DNA of 64,000 nucleotides, from contig DAMALH010000011.1 of assembly GCA_032000125.1 (NCBI GenBank), positions 1 through 64,000 on the forward strand, written 5' to 3'. The notes beneath the pieces are model-generated. The model was not told where the DNA came from. It saw only the letters and a program-made list of their open reading frames with translations, and searched no databases. Numbering within the stretch: position 1 is the first letter of the stretch; each line of letters begins with the position of its first letter. This document shows, piece after piece, positions 34,466-43,177 of this stretch. Source of the stretch: Dryocola sp032000125. Lineage in GTDB: Bacteria; Pseudomonadota; Gammaproteobacteria; Enterobacterales; Enterobacteriaceae. The translations under genes and the position numbers were made by a program.

Positions 34466-36943
34466 TTAATTCGCGGCGTTATCACCAGGTCCATCGGGGA
34501 ACCTGCTGGTAAAGTTGAGATCGGTAATCGCTGAATCTGAAGCCGGGCACCGGCTCAGCACCAGCAAGTTAAGCAACATGCGCCTGAAGCCGGCAAACGC
34601 GGGGAGCAGAACCAGTGTTCGCAGGGCAGGGCTGAGATTGCCCGGACTGTTAAAAAGCTGGTGGGCGAAACCGGGCAGGTAATGCTGACGGTAGGCGGGT
34701 TCAAGACGGGTAAATGACCACAAATGGTGTGAACACATCACCTTTAAAAAGGTACGGTAGCGTCTGCCGGTGAGAGCCATGATGCAGTCGTCTTTCAGCA
34801 CATCATCAAACAGACGGAAATGAATAAACATGCGCTCGTCGGTGGCGCTGACGTCCTGACCCGGACGGCCAATGACATAGAAATAGACTACCTCATGGCT
34901 GACCGGAATATCGCCTGCGCGCACCAGCGTGCGGATATTAAACGGCAGGTCGTCATGGCGGCGGAACTGAGGGTTAAAGAACAGGTTATTGCTCAGCAAA
35001 AAATCCCGGGCATAAATTCTGCGCCAAATGCCCGGTACGCTACGCATCACGTCAGTACCCTGTGCGATGGCGTGACCGGCCGTTTGTCGCACGCGCAGAT
35101 TATCCTGGTTGGCCGTTATTTTTCCCGTGGCGTTATCCACATACGCGAAGGCGGCTTGAGCGATACTGGCGCTATGCCCGGTTATCAGGTCGTATAGCGT
35201 TTGCAGATAGTGTCCGGCGACATAATCATCGCCATCCACAAAGCAGATATATTGACCTCGTGCCAGCCGGATGCCGGTATTACGTGCCGCTGCCGCACCA
35301 GCGTTAGGCTGATTAATAATTCGGAAATTAGCATTGCCCTTTATCCGTTGTTGAATAATCTCTACCGAACCATCGGTGGAGCCGTCGTCGATAAACAGCA
35401 CTTCAAAACGGCCATTAAACGTCTGCGCCAGCAGGGAGTCCGTGCATTTGCCGACGTAGGCGGCAACGCCATAGACCGGGACGATAACCGAAATCTCAAC
35501 CGCCGATGCGTAATGGGTGGCAACCGTTCCCGTCACGGGATTGATTATCAGGCTGGTCTGCACCTGCGCGGCCAGCCGGGGATAAACGGCGCTCAGGATC
35601 TCCTGTGGCCCGGTGACATACAGCGCGCGTTCATAATGCTGGCTTGTGTAACAAGTCGCGCAGAGGACAGGGACCTCCTCCTGCCGTTCATCCCTGCGGG
35701 TGAGCGTTGAGTCAGGGAAAACCTGATGGGCAATGGCTCTGGCGCTGTCGCTACTTTTTGGCAGCAGGCGAAGGTCCCGGATAAGACCGGTTTCAGTATA
35801 GACCTGTAAGGCATGAATTATTTGCCGGCTGTTCTGCGGCGTACCACGAAACGGAGAGAGTCTACCGATCACCCTCCGCGCTTTAGCACCGAGCTGGCGT
35901 AGCCGCGCGCTACTGGTACTGGTCCAGTGTAGCAACTGGCAGGAGGAGATCGGCAGGGCGGGGAGCCATGCCAGCGAGGCGAGCCACAGCTTGGCCGGCG
36001 ATAGGGGTAACTGACGTACGGCCATGTGCAGTATCTGGCCGGGCTGGCGACGAAATAGCGATTCGGCGCGCCCGGTAAAGTCAGCGCGCAGCGGCCACGG
36101 CAGTAATGACCATGCCCAGGGCACCATCCGCGCTAGCGTCGCCATTAGCGCAGCCCTGACGGCAATACTTTGGCTGGTAAAGTCTGCGTGGTCCATTAGG
36201 TCGTTGATGCTGTTTAATAATTGCGCAGAGCTGGCTGATATCTGGATGGTTCGCTGGCCGGGGCGATCTAGTCGATAGTAATAATAACGCTGGCTGACCA
36301 GTAAAATTTGCTGCGCCTTGCACAAAGAGATCAGCGAGGGAAAAACATCTTCGCAAAAATACCCTTCGCCAAAGTTTATTGTATGTTGACGCAAAAAAGA
36401 GCCGCGAAAAACCTTCATGCACATTGAGGTTTCAATACCGGCCAGCCCGGGAGTCTGCATGAGCGTGGTCAATGTCACGGCGCCATTGCCCGGTGTCAGG
36501 GTTGTCAGCAGTCGCTGGCGGACAGGGTCAAAGTCCCTTATTACCCCTGTACGTTCAGAAAATGTGACTATAGCCGGTAATCCGACATCTGCCCCATGCT
36601 GCATCATTTGCATCGCCAGCGTATCCAGCGTACTGCGGTTAATCAGGTCGTCGGCGTCGACAAACGCCACGATATCGGTGTTTATTTGCCGCAGGGCCAA
36701 ATTTCTTGCCGCACCTGGACCACATCCCTCCGTCTGGTAGAGGGAAAAGGAGACCGTCTGGCTGGCGTAACGATTGCTGAATGCTTCGATAGCCTGACCG
36801 GTGCCGTCCGTGCTGCCGTCATTAATAATATGCAGTTCAGTGCGTAGCGTGGCGTTATGCAGGCAGGCGGTTAGGCACTGCGTGATGTACTTTTCCATAT
36901 CGCGGGCACAGATAATGATGCCAACCGTGATATCCATTTGCAT
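34466..36943 (-). CDS. Two-domain GT2 glycosyltransferase
   Basis: An 825-residue cytoplasmic enzyme with two GT-A family 2 domains. The first (about 4-230) has the nucleotide-binding INDGSTDGT and the metal-binding DADD; the second (about 480-720) has FIDDGSTDGS and DGDD. Two intact catalytic domains suggest that it adds two different sugars or makes a repeating disaccharide, as in other two-domain polymerases. It lies 12 bases after the GT-B gene in the operon. The sugar specificity cannot be read from the sequence. Confidence 0.85.
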   Translation of the reverse strand: MQMDITVGIIICARDMEKYITQCLTACLHNATLRTELHIINDGSTDGTGQAIEAFSNRYASQTVSFSLYQTEGCGPGAARNLALRQINTDIVAFVDADDLINRSTLDTLAMQMMQHGADVGLPAIVTFSERTGVIRDFDPVRQRLLTTLTPGNGAVTLTTLMQTPGLAGIETSMCMKVFRGSFLRQHTINFGEGYFCEDVFPSLISLCKAQQILLVSQRYYYYRLDRPGQRTIQISASSAQLLNSINDLMDHADFTSQSIAVRAALMATLARMVPWAWSLLPWPLRADFTGRAESLFRRQPGQILHMAVRQLPLSPAKLWLASLAWLPALPISSCQLLHWTSTSSARLRQLGAKARRVIGRLSPFRGTPQNSRQIIHALQVYTETGLIRDLRLLPKSSDSARAIAHQVFPDSTLTRRDERQEEVPVLCATCYTSQHYERALYVTGPQEILSAVYPRLAAQVQTSLIINPVTGTVATHYASAVEISVIVPVYGVAAYVGKCTDSLLAQTFNGRFEVLFIDDGSTDGSVEIIQQRIKGNANFRIINQPNAGAAAARNTGIRLARGQYICFVDGDDYVAGHYLQTLYDLITGHSASIAQAAFAYVDNATGKITANQDNLRVRQTAGHAIAQGTDVMRSVPGIWRRIYARDFLLSNNLFFNPQFRRHDDLPFNIRTLVRAGDIPVSHEVVYFYVIGRPGQDVSATDERMFIHFRLFDDVLKDDCIMALTGRRYRTFLKVMCSHHLWSFTRLEPAYRQHYLPGFAHQLFNSPGNLSPALRTLVLLPAFAGFRRMLLNLLVLSRCPASDSAITDLNFTSRFPDGPGDNAAN

Positions 36944-36955
36944 AGTAACTTACCT

Positions 36956-38419
36956 TTACTCTGTTGTTGCGGGGCGTTGGACTTCGCTGAGAAATGCCAT
37001 CTCCAGGTCATTAACAATTGCTCCCGGCGCATCGGTGTACGGGAACATCTGTTCCATGTTTTGCCGCTGCTGGCGCAGCAGGGCTTCAGGCGGAGACTGC
37101 GCCCACTCAGACAGGATGTCGGCGAGCTGCGTAACGCTGCTGACGCTCAGCCAGCCGCTGGCGATTTTCCGCCCGGCGGCATTAAAGGGACGACTGTCCT
37201 GTCGCACCAAATGAATCAGGGGAATGTTCAACAATTGTCCTTCCAGCAGCAGGCTGATGCCATCTGTCACAATTACATCGCAGGCTGCTGCCACTTCTGC
37301 ATAGCTGCCGCCTTCATAGCGAAAGACATTCGGCAGCGAAGCAATGGTCGTTTCAAACTCCCGCAGCTCTTCAACGGTCAGCGGTGAAAGAGGGCCGGCA
37401 AGCAGCGTCAGTAGTGCCGGGTGAGGGCTAAAGACAAAATCCGTGGTGGGGCAGTCGGCAAAAAGCGCCAGCATTTGCCGCCAGACCTGCGCAAACAAAC
37501 CAAAATTGGTCCAGTTGGTAAGCACGGAGTGGTGCGGGGACCAGAAAACCCGGCGGCGGCCGCTGTTTTCCCATGGCCAGGCAGGCCTGATATTGCGCAG
37601 CCAGTTCACCCGGGGGTGGCCGGTACAGCGGAATTGCTGACCAGCAAACAGCGCGTACTGTCGTGCCTGAGCCATTACCGTTTCGTTCGCACAGTAAACC
37701 CGCCAGCAGCGCCGGTGGAAGAGCGAGTCCACCGCGCTGTCGTTCCCGCTGCCGTGAAAAGGAAGATTTTCAACCAGATTGGCGATACCGTAGGGCACAA
37801 TCGCCAGGCGGGTGAAAAACAGTTGTTCGGAGCGGAGCGCAGGCGGGTAGTCGTTATCCCACTGAGACTGGCGAAACAGCACCGCTGGTGCGAGGGCGAA
37901 AATAGCGGCGCGCAATTCATCGTCCGGCAGGTTAAATCGCAGGTGCGCCACATTTTGCGCCGACAGGAAGTGATGAACGGCGTTTTCGCCTGACCAGTTC
38001 TCCTCGCCGGGAAAGCGTTTATTTACGGAGGCGACGATTGCCTCAAACATCGGATGCGCGTCGAGCCTGCGGATCAGTTCTGCTACTGAGGTCCAGGTAT
38101 TCAAATTATGAATAACGAACAGCACCCGAATAGGTGGCGTTGCCGACACCCCCTGCCGGCGCGCGACGACATTCAGCGTTTGTTGCAGAATGGCGAGTTG
38201 CGCGGACTGTTGCTGCAGAACGTGCTGCTGTTCGCTGAGCTGCCGCTCCAGCATCGCCCTGCTGTCGCTGACATCACGACAGCACTGGCGCAACCGGCCC
38301 TGTGTAAACAGCGCGTCCGCCGCAAAAAGCACCCGTCTGAGCGCTTTTTGTATCAGGGTTTTCAGCCGCCGGGCTGAGGTAAGGGCGCAGAACATCACCT
38401 GCGACGCCATCGCTCTCAT
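36956..38419 (-). CDS. GT-B glycosyl/glycerophosphotransferase-like protein (TagB/TagF type)
   Basis: A 487-residue protein with a helical, partly coiled N-terminus (about 20-90) and a GT-B fold resembling CDP-glycerol glycerophosphotransferases: WSPHHS near residue 290 and YAEVAAACDVIVTDGISLLL in the C-terminal half, like the ASDVLITDYSS segment of TagB/TagF. It may transfer a glycerol- or ribitol-phosphate-like group or a sugar. An earlier GTG is possible, but the ATG at 38419 has a GGAGG site five bases upstream and an ATGA overlap with the preceding gene. Specificity is unknown. Confidence 0.7.
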   Translation of the reverse strand: MRAMASQVMFCALTSARRLKTLIQKALRRVLFAADALFTQGRLRQCCRDVSDSRAMLERQLSEQQHVLQQQSAQLAILQQTLNVVARRQGVSATPPIRVLFVIHNLNTWTSVAELIRRLDAHPMFEAIVASVNKRFPGEENWSGENAVHHFLSAQNVAHLRFNLPDDELRAAIFALAPAVLFRQSQWDNDYPPALRSEQLFFTRLAIVPYGIANLVENLPFHGSGNDSAVDSLFHRRCWRVYCANETVMAQARQYALFAGQQFRCTGHPRVNWLRNIRPAWPWENSGRRRVFWSPHHSVLTNWTNFGLFAQVWRQMLALFADCPTTDFVFSPHPALLTLLAGPLSPLTVEELREFETTIASLPNVFRYEGGSYAEVAAACDVIVTDGISLLLEGQLLNIPLIHLVRQDSRPFNAAGRKIASGWLSVSSVTQLADILSEWAQSPPEALLRQQRQNMEQMFPYTDAPGAIVNDLEMAFLSEVQRPATTE

Positions 38420-39333
38420 TGGCACCTCCGTCCCGGGCGTGGGAAGGGCGGGGCCGCCTCTTTTTTCCGGCAGTATCTCAGCCCGTCAGCTACGCCGCTA
38501 AACCAGGCGTTTAACGCGACCTTGCGGTCAGGCGCGGCGGCGGCCTGCAGCAGTTTTTGCATCAGTCGCAGCAGGGTAACAGACCGACCCCAGATCGGCC
38601 CGGCCGGCAGGGATGAGAGCCATAGCAGATTACGGGTGGCGTAATAGCGCTTTACTGCAGAGAGGGAGCATTGCGGATCTGTATCGTGCCAGAAGCGCAG
38701 CGCCGGACTCCAGAGCAGAAACATGCCCTGCCGGGAGAGCGCAACGCCCGCGCTTAAATCATCATAATAAAGAAACAGTTCGGGAATTAGCGCATCCCGC
38801 AGTGCGGGCAGGCAGCGGCGGCTCAGACAGGCGCCGACAAAAGAGAGTGACAGCGCCCGAATCCGGTGCTGCGCAGGGCGAAAGCTGGCAGGGCGCAGCA
38901 TATAGCGTAGCGTTTGCCACAGTGTCGCAGGCAGGCGGGTGAACGGTATATTCATCAGGCATCTTTTGCCGCGCAGATCGGTCACATTGCTACAGTAGCC
39001 GTCCACTTCAGGCTCCTGGTGAAGCGCTGTCAGCCAGCCTTTGTCCGGCCAGGCGTCATCATCAAACAGGCATACATGCGTCCAGTCTGGCTGGGTGGCA
39101 AGGTGCGCCAGGCCGACGCTGAATCCGCCTGCGCCGCCGGTATTACACGGCAGATGTAGCACCTCCAGCGCCTCCGTCCGGGCGCTCAATTCATCCAGCC
39201 ATTCGCGGGTTCCGTCGGTGGAAGCATTGTTCACTACCAGCACGCGGTGAAATCCGATAGCCAGCGTGGAGGACAGTGAATGCTGAAGTTTCGTCAGACG
39301 GTTACAGGTAACGATCAAAGCAACAACCTTCAT
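38416..39333 (-). CDS. GT2 glycosyltransferase (galactofuranosyltransferase-like)
   Basis: A GT-A family 2 enzyme of about 305 residues: MKVVALIVTCNR at the start, NNASTDGT for nucleotide binding, NTGGAGGFSVGL and the metal motif FDDDAW. The GGAGGFSVG stretch is typical of the GlfT/rhamnosyl-transferase branch, and its place directly after glf makes UDP-galactofuranose a reasonable donor (inference). A start 10 codons upstream is possible, but the ATG at 39333 overlaps the glf stop in a TGATG arrangement, so I chose that. Confidence 0.82.
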   Translation of the reverse strand: MKVVALIVTCNRLTKLQHSLSSTLAIGFHRVLVVNNASTDGTREWLDELSARTEALEVLHLPCNTGGAGGFSVGLAHLATQPDWTHVCLFDDDAWPDKGWLTALHQEPEVDGYCSNVTDLRGKRCLMNIPFTRLPATLWQTLRYMLRPASFRPAQHRIRALSLSFVGACLSRRCLPALRDALIPELFLYYDDLSAGVALSRQGMFLLWSPALRFWHDTDPQCSLSAVKRYYATRNLLWLSSLPAGPIWGRSVTLLRLMQKLLQAAAAPDRKVALNAWFSGVADGLRYCRKKEAAPPFPRPGRRCQ

Positions 39334-40475
39334 CACGCCTGCTCCGGGAAAATCGGTGCGCAACCCGCCATAAACTGCTGCGCAACCTGCAGCGCATCGG
39401 CCACCACTGCGTCCATGTCCTGGTAACGGAAGGTGCCCAGCCGGCCGATAAATGTCACATTATCCAGCGCGCTGGCGCGTTGCCGGTAATGCGTAAGCAG
39501 GTCGTCTGACTGTGTCAGGTTGACCGGATAGTAGGGGATATCGCCAGGGCCAGCCTCCCGAGAGTATTCACGCCAGCATACGGTAAGTTCGTGCTGTTCG
39601 TCCGGCATGAAGTGTTTATGTTCGGTAATGCGCGTCCAGGGCACGCTGGCGTCGCCATAATTCATCACCGCACATCCTTGCCAGTCGCCTTTGGTGATGA
39701 ACTCTTCGAAGTGCAGCGTACGGTACGGCAGTCGGCCCGCTTCGTAATCAAAAAAGGCATCCAGCGGCCCCGTCCAGAACAGATGCCCTGACTGGCGTAA
39801 TCTATGACAGTCGGCATGTGTTAACGGCTGGTTGAGGTGAACGGTTATCGCCGGATGATCCAGCATGGAGCGGATCATGCTTGTGTAACCCTGTCGCGGA
39901 ATGCCCTGCCAGCGCTGGCGGAAGTAACGATCGTCATAATCAAAACGAAAGGGCAGACGTTTCAGGATAGCGGCAGGCAATGAGAGCGCAGAGCGTCCCC
40001 ACTGTTTTTCGCTGTAGCCTTTGAAAAAAGCCTGATAAAGGTCATCGCCCATCAGTTGCAGTGCCTGCTCCTGCAGGTTAACTGGTTTTTCCTCTGTGAG
40101 CAGAGCGAGCGTCGAAAGTTTCTCCCGTGCTTGTTGGGGGGATAGTGCGCTATTCCAGAACTGATTGAGAGTATGCAGGTTCACCGGCAGTGACCAGATC
40201 CGCCCCTGTGCGCAGGTTTTGACCCGGTGCTGATAAGCGGAGAACCGGGTGAAACGATTTAAAAAATCCCACACAGGCTGTTTGTCCGTATGAAAAATAT
40301 GTGGCCCGTAGCGATGGATCATAATGCCGGTTTGTGGGCAACGGGCGTCATAGCAGTGGCCTGCAATATGCGAGCGGGCTTCATAAATAGTTACGGTGGC
40401 GCCATTTTCCGCCAGCATCCGGGCAAGGGTACTGCCTGCCAGGCCCGCGCCGGCAATAGCGATAGAGTGTTTCAT
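39333..40475 (-). CDS. glf: UDP-galactopyranose mutase
   Basis: A FAD enzyme that interconverts UDP-galactopyranose and UDP-galactofuranose, supplying Galf for surface glycans. The N-terminal dinucleotide fold AGAGLAGSTLA, the RYGPHIFHT segment and the active-site YSEKQWG motif are all present. Length 380, normal for the family. Its presence implies that the glycan made by this operon contains galactofuranose, as in Klebsiella galactan O-antigens, whose loci also pair glf with wzm-wzt. Confidence 0.93.
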   Translation of the reverse strand: MKHSIAIAGAGLAGSTLARMLAENGATVTIYEARSHIAGHCYDARCPQTGIMIHRYGPHIFHTDKQPVWDFLNRFTRFSAYQHRVKTCAQGRIWSLPVNLHTLNQFWNSALSPQQAREKLSTLALLTEEKPVNLQEQALQLMGDDLYQAFFKGYSEKQWGRSALSLPAAILKRLPFRFDYDDRYFRQRWQGIPRQGYTSMIRSMLDHPAITVHLNQPLTHADCHRLRQSGHLFWTGPLDAFFDYEAGRLPYRTLHFEEFITKGDWQGCAVMNYGDASVPWTRITEHKHFMPDEQHELTVCWREYSREAGPGDIPYYPVNLTQSDDLLTHYRQRASALDNVTFIGRLGTFRYQDMDAVVADALQVAQQFMAGCAPIFPEQA

Positions 40476-40484
40476 GCGTTGGCC

Positions 40485-41243
40485 TTACTTGTTACCTGTG
40501 GGATGTAGCAGAGCTTTCTGGTAGCGGGGTAAAAGTTCCTGCGGCGTTCCGCTTGCGTACAGGCGATGATCTTCAAACCACAGCACCCGGTCGCAGAAAG
40601 CGGTGATATCACCAGGGTTATGGCTGACCATCAGCAGCGTGACACCCCGTTGCTGAAACTGACGCAACGTAGCGAGGCATTTCTGGCGGAACGCCTGGTC
40701 GCCTACCGCCAGCACTTCATCTATCAGCAGAATGTCGGGCGATATCTGGCTCATCACCGCAAAGCCGAGCCGGGCAAGCATGCCGCTGGAGTAAATCCGC
40801 ACCGGTTCGTCAATAAAACGGCCGATGTCGGCATAGGCGACGATGTCGGGCATCGCCCGCTCAATCTCTTTCTGGCGCAGCCCCAGTAGCGTGGCATTCA
40901 GCCGAATGTTTTCCCTGCCGGTCAGTTCGGGATGAAATCCGGCACCCAGTTCCAGCATGCCGGCCACCCGGCCCCGAGTTATCACTTTGCCCGAGGAGGG
41001 GCGAAGCACGCCCGCCAGCAGGCTTAACAGGGTACTTTTCCCGGCACCGTTACGGCCGATAAGGGCCACGGATTCGCCGGGCGAGATGCTGAAGCTGATA
41101 TCGTCCAGCGCCAGATAGTGGGACTGCCGGATAACCTTACGCGCCAGACGAGGGCGAAGCAGCATGGACTTAAGCCCACCGCTCAGATGGCTCCATAAGC
41201 GGTAGCGTTTTGACACATGGATAAACTCAATCACGGCAGTCAT
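40485..41243 (-). CDS. ABC transporter ATP-binding protein, Wzt type
   Basis: The ATPase of a polysaccharide/O-antigen exporter. Walker A GRNGAGKST, the ABC-family LELGAGFHPELTGREN region, a signature loop YSSGM, Walker B ILLIDEVLAVGD, and the switch His in MVSHN are visible. At 252 residues it lacks the long C-terminal carbohydrate-binding domain found in Wzt of E. coli O8/O9a, so it is like the short Wzt of Klebsiella galactan systems, where export is not tied to a chain-end modification. The start overlaps the permease stop (TGATG). Confidence 0.92.
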   Translation of the reverse strand: MTAVIEFIHVSKRYRLWSHLSGGLKSMLLRPRLARKVIRQSHYLALDDISFSISPGESVALIGRNGAGKSTLLSLLAGVLRPSSGKVITRGRVAGMLELGAGFHPELTGRENIRLNATLLGLRQKEIERAMPDIVAYADIGRFIDEPVRIYSSGMLARLGFAVMSQISPDILLIDEVLAVGDQAFRQKCLATLRQFQQRGVTLLMVSHNPGDITAFCDRVLWFEDHRLYASGTPQELLPRYQKALLHPTGNK

Positions 41244-42007
41244 CAGAGCACCTCTGCCATTGAGGGGGAAAGCGTGCGCAGTACATGAAAACCCACCAGC
41301 AAACTCCCGACCGCCGCTGCCAACGGAATACCCAGTGAGGCCAGGGAGAGCTGACCCTTCATCAGCAGATCGCGCCAGGCGGCGATCAGGGAGGCGAAAG
41401 GGTTAGCCCACAATAACCAGGCCCAGCGGGCTGGTACCATCTGTGCGGGGTAGAGGACCGGGGTGGCATAAAACAGCGCCATGACCCCCAGCGCGGTAAA
41501 GCGCTCAAGGTCGCGCAGAAAAGGGGTGACAACGGCCAGCGCCCATGTGATGCCCGTGAGCAGAGCAGACTGGATAGCCCACAGTACCGGGATGCCCCAC
41601 AGCCAGCAGATGGACGGTAAACCGCCGCTACAGACGATCAGCAGCACAATTACCGGCAGGGCACACAGGAAGTGGATACCTTCCATCAGCACCAGGCTGA
41701 TCGGCAGCGCGCCACGGGGGAAAGCAACGCGGCGAATAATCGAAGCATTTGCTAAGAATGTGGCGGGCGCATTGGATATCGCTGCGGCTGCCCACTGCCA
41801 GGGAAACAGGCCGCTGAGAATAAACAGCGGGTAGTTAGCCACCGGGACACGCATAATTTCGCGGAATACCACGAAATAAATCAGGCCAAAGGTCAGTGGG
41901 TGCAGCACAGACCAGAGATAACCCAGCACGCTGCTTTTATAACGTACGTTGATCTCCTTGCGGGTCAATACGCTAATAAGCTCGCACCAGTAACCAAGGG
42001 AAAACAC
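41243..42007 (-). CDS. ABC-2 polysaccharide export permease, Wzm type
   Basis: A 254-residue membrane protein with about six hydrophobic segments and the ABC-2 N-terminal motif KEINVRYKSSVLGYLWSVLHP (residues about 16-36), diagnostic of Wzm/KpsM/TagG permeases. Together with the Wzt-type ATPase it would carry an undecaprenyl-diphosphate-linked glycan across the inner membrane. Genes wzm and wzt are translationally coupled. Confidence 0.92.
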   Translation of the reverse strand: MFSLGYWCELISVLTRKEINVRYKSSVLGYLWSVLHPLTFGLIYFVVFREIMRVPVANYPLFILSGLFPWQWAAAAISNAPATFLANASIIRRVAFPRGALPISLVLMEGIHFLCALPVIVLLIVCSGGLPSICWLWGIPVLWAIQSALLTGITWALAVVTPFLRDLERFTALGVMALFYATPVLYPAQMVPARWAWLLWANPFASLIAAWRDLLMKGQLSLASLGIPLAAAVGSLLVGFHVLRTLSPSMAEVL

Positions 42008-42010
42008 GGC

Positions 42011-43177
42011 TTATTTCTCCATAGCAAGACTAACGGTTAAAGACGGGGGCTGTTGTTTGCCGATAAGTTCGTCATAGCAGTTCAGCATGCGGCTGCTCGC
42101 CTCTGCTGCGGTAAACTGCGATGTGACCTGCTCCCGTCCTTTTCGTCCAGCTCTGTCGCGGCGGTCAGGGTCGTTTAACAGGGTACGCAGTGCGTCGGCA
42201 AAACCGATTTCATCGCCGTCGGGCACTAAAATACCGGACTGATTATTGTGCAGAACGGTGCGGCAACCTCCGCGGTCAAAAGCCACGGAAGGACGTCCGC
42301 AGGCAGCGGCTTCAAGTAATATCCGCGGCACGCCTTCGGCATAGCGGGTGGGTAGCGCAACCAGGTCCGTACTGGCCAGCAGTGCAGGCATTTGCTCACA
42401 GGCGCCCAGCCAGACTATCTCGCCGGCGTCAGACCACGCCTGAATCTGTTCGGCACCTATCGCATCGGGATCGTTGTGAACGGGCAGGCCGGCGACCAGA
42501 AGAACCATCTCCGTTCCTTCCTGACGAAGCTTGCGGCAAATACGCACCAGCACATCCAGCCCTTTGGCATGAATCAGCCGGGCGGCAAACAGCACCCGGG
42601 GCGGAAAATTGCGGGGGGACGGGGTAAAGCAAAATTCATCGGGGTTGACGCCTGAAACACCGGTTACACGGGTGTGTTCAACCGCAAGCCGTGCCTGGTC
42701 GCACAGGGTCTGCTGATCGCCCTGGTGTTCGAACGTCAGTAGGCAGCGTGGCCTGAGCGCGGCATTTCTCCATCCATAGCACAGGGTCCGCCGCAGGAGG
42801 TGCAGGGCAGGATGAGCGGTATTAAACAGGCGTCCCAGGCCCGGAAAACTCAACAGTGTATTGTGCCGGCGGGCTATCCAGATACCGGCCAGGCAGGGCT
42901 TGATGGTAATGCAGTGCACCAGATCGGGCCGTAACCGGCGTATCAACCGTACAGCCTTAAACAGCGTAAGCAGCAGATTTAGCGGGTTAACCGACGCGCT
43001 GCGCAACGGCAGTGGGTGACATATTATCCCCTTTTTTTCCAGCATCTCGCGCTGCCTGCTATCGTAAAATTCACTAAGCAGATGGATCTGGTAGCCTGCC
43101 TGCTGCGCGCCCTGTGCCCTGTCCAGCCAGTGAAGAATAAAATAGGAGGCGTTATTGATGAAATAACAGAGTTTCAC
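42011..43177 (-). CDS. GT4 family glycosyltransferase
   Basis: A 388-residue GT-B enzyme of family 4. The donor-binding C-terminal half has LFAARLIHAKGLDVLV and the retaining GT4 E-X7-E signature in AEGVPRILLEAAACGRPSVAFD (about residues 278-299). The N-terminus (MKLCYFINNASYFILHWLD) resembles other O-antigen GT4 enzymes. It starts in an ATGA overlap with the ligase gene upstream. Specificity is unknown; it may add an early sugar to the lipid-linked primer. Confidence 0.87.
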   Translation of the reverse strand: MKLCYFINNASYFILHWLDRAQGAQQAGYQIHLLSEFYDSRQREMLEKKGIICHPLPLRSASVNPLNLLLTLFKAVRLIRRLRPDLVHCITIKPCLAGIWIARRHNTLLSFPGLGRLFNTAHPALHLLRRTLCYGWRNAALRPRCLLTFEHQGDQQTLCDQARLAVEHTRVTGVSGVNPDEFCFTPSPRNFPPRVLFAARLIHAKGLDVLVRICRKLRQEGTEMVLLVAGLPVHNDPDAIGAEQIQAWSDAGEIVWLGACEQMPALLASTDLVALPTRYAEGVPRILLEAAACGRPSVAFDRGGCRTVLHNNQSGILVPDGDEIGFADALRTLLNDPDRRDRAGRKGREQVTSQFTAAEASSRMLNCYDELIGKQQPPSLTVSLAMEK

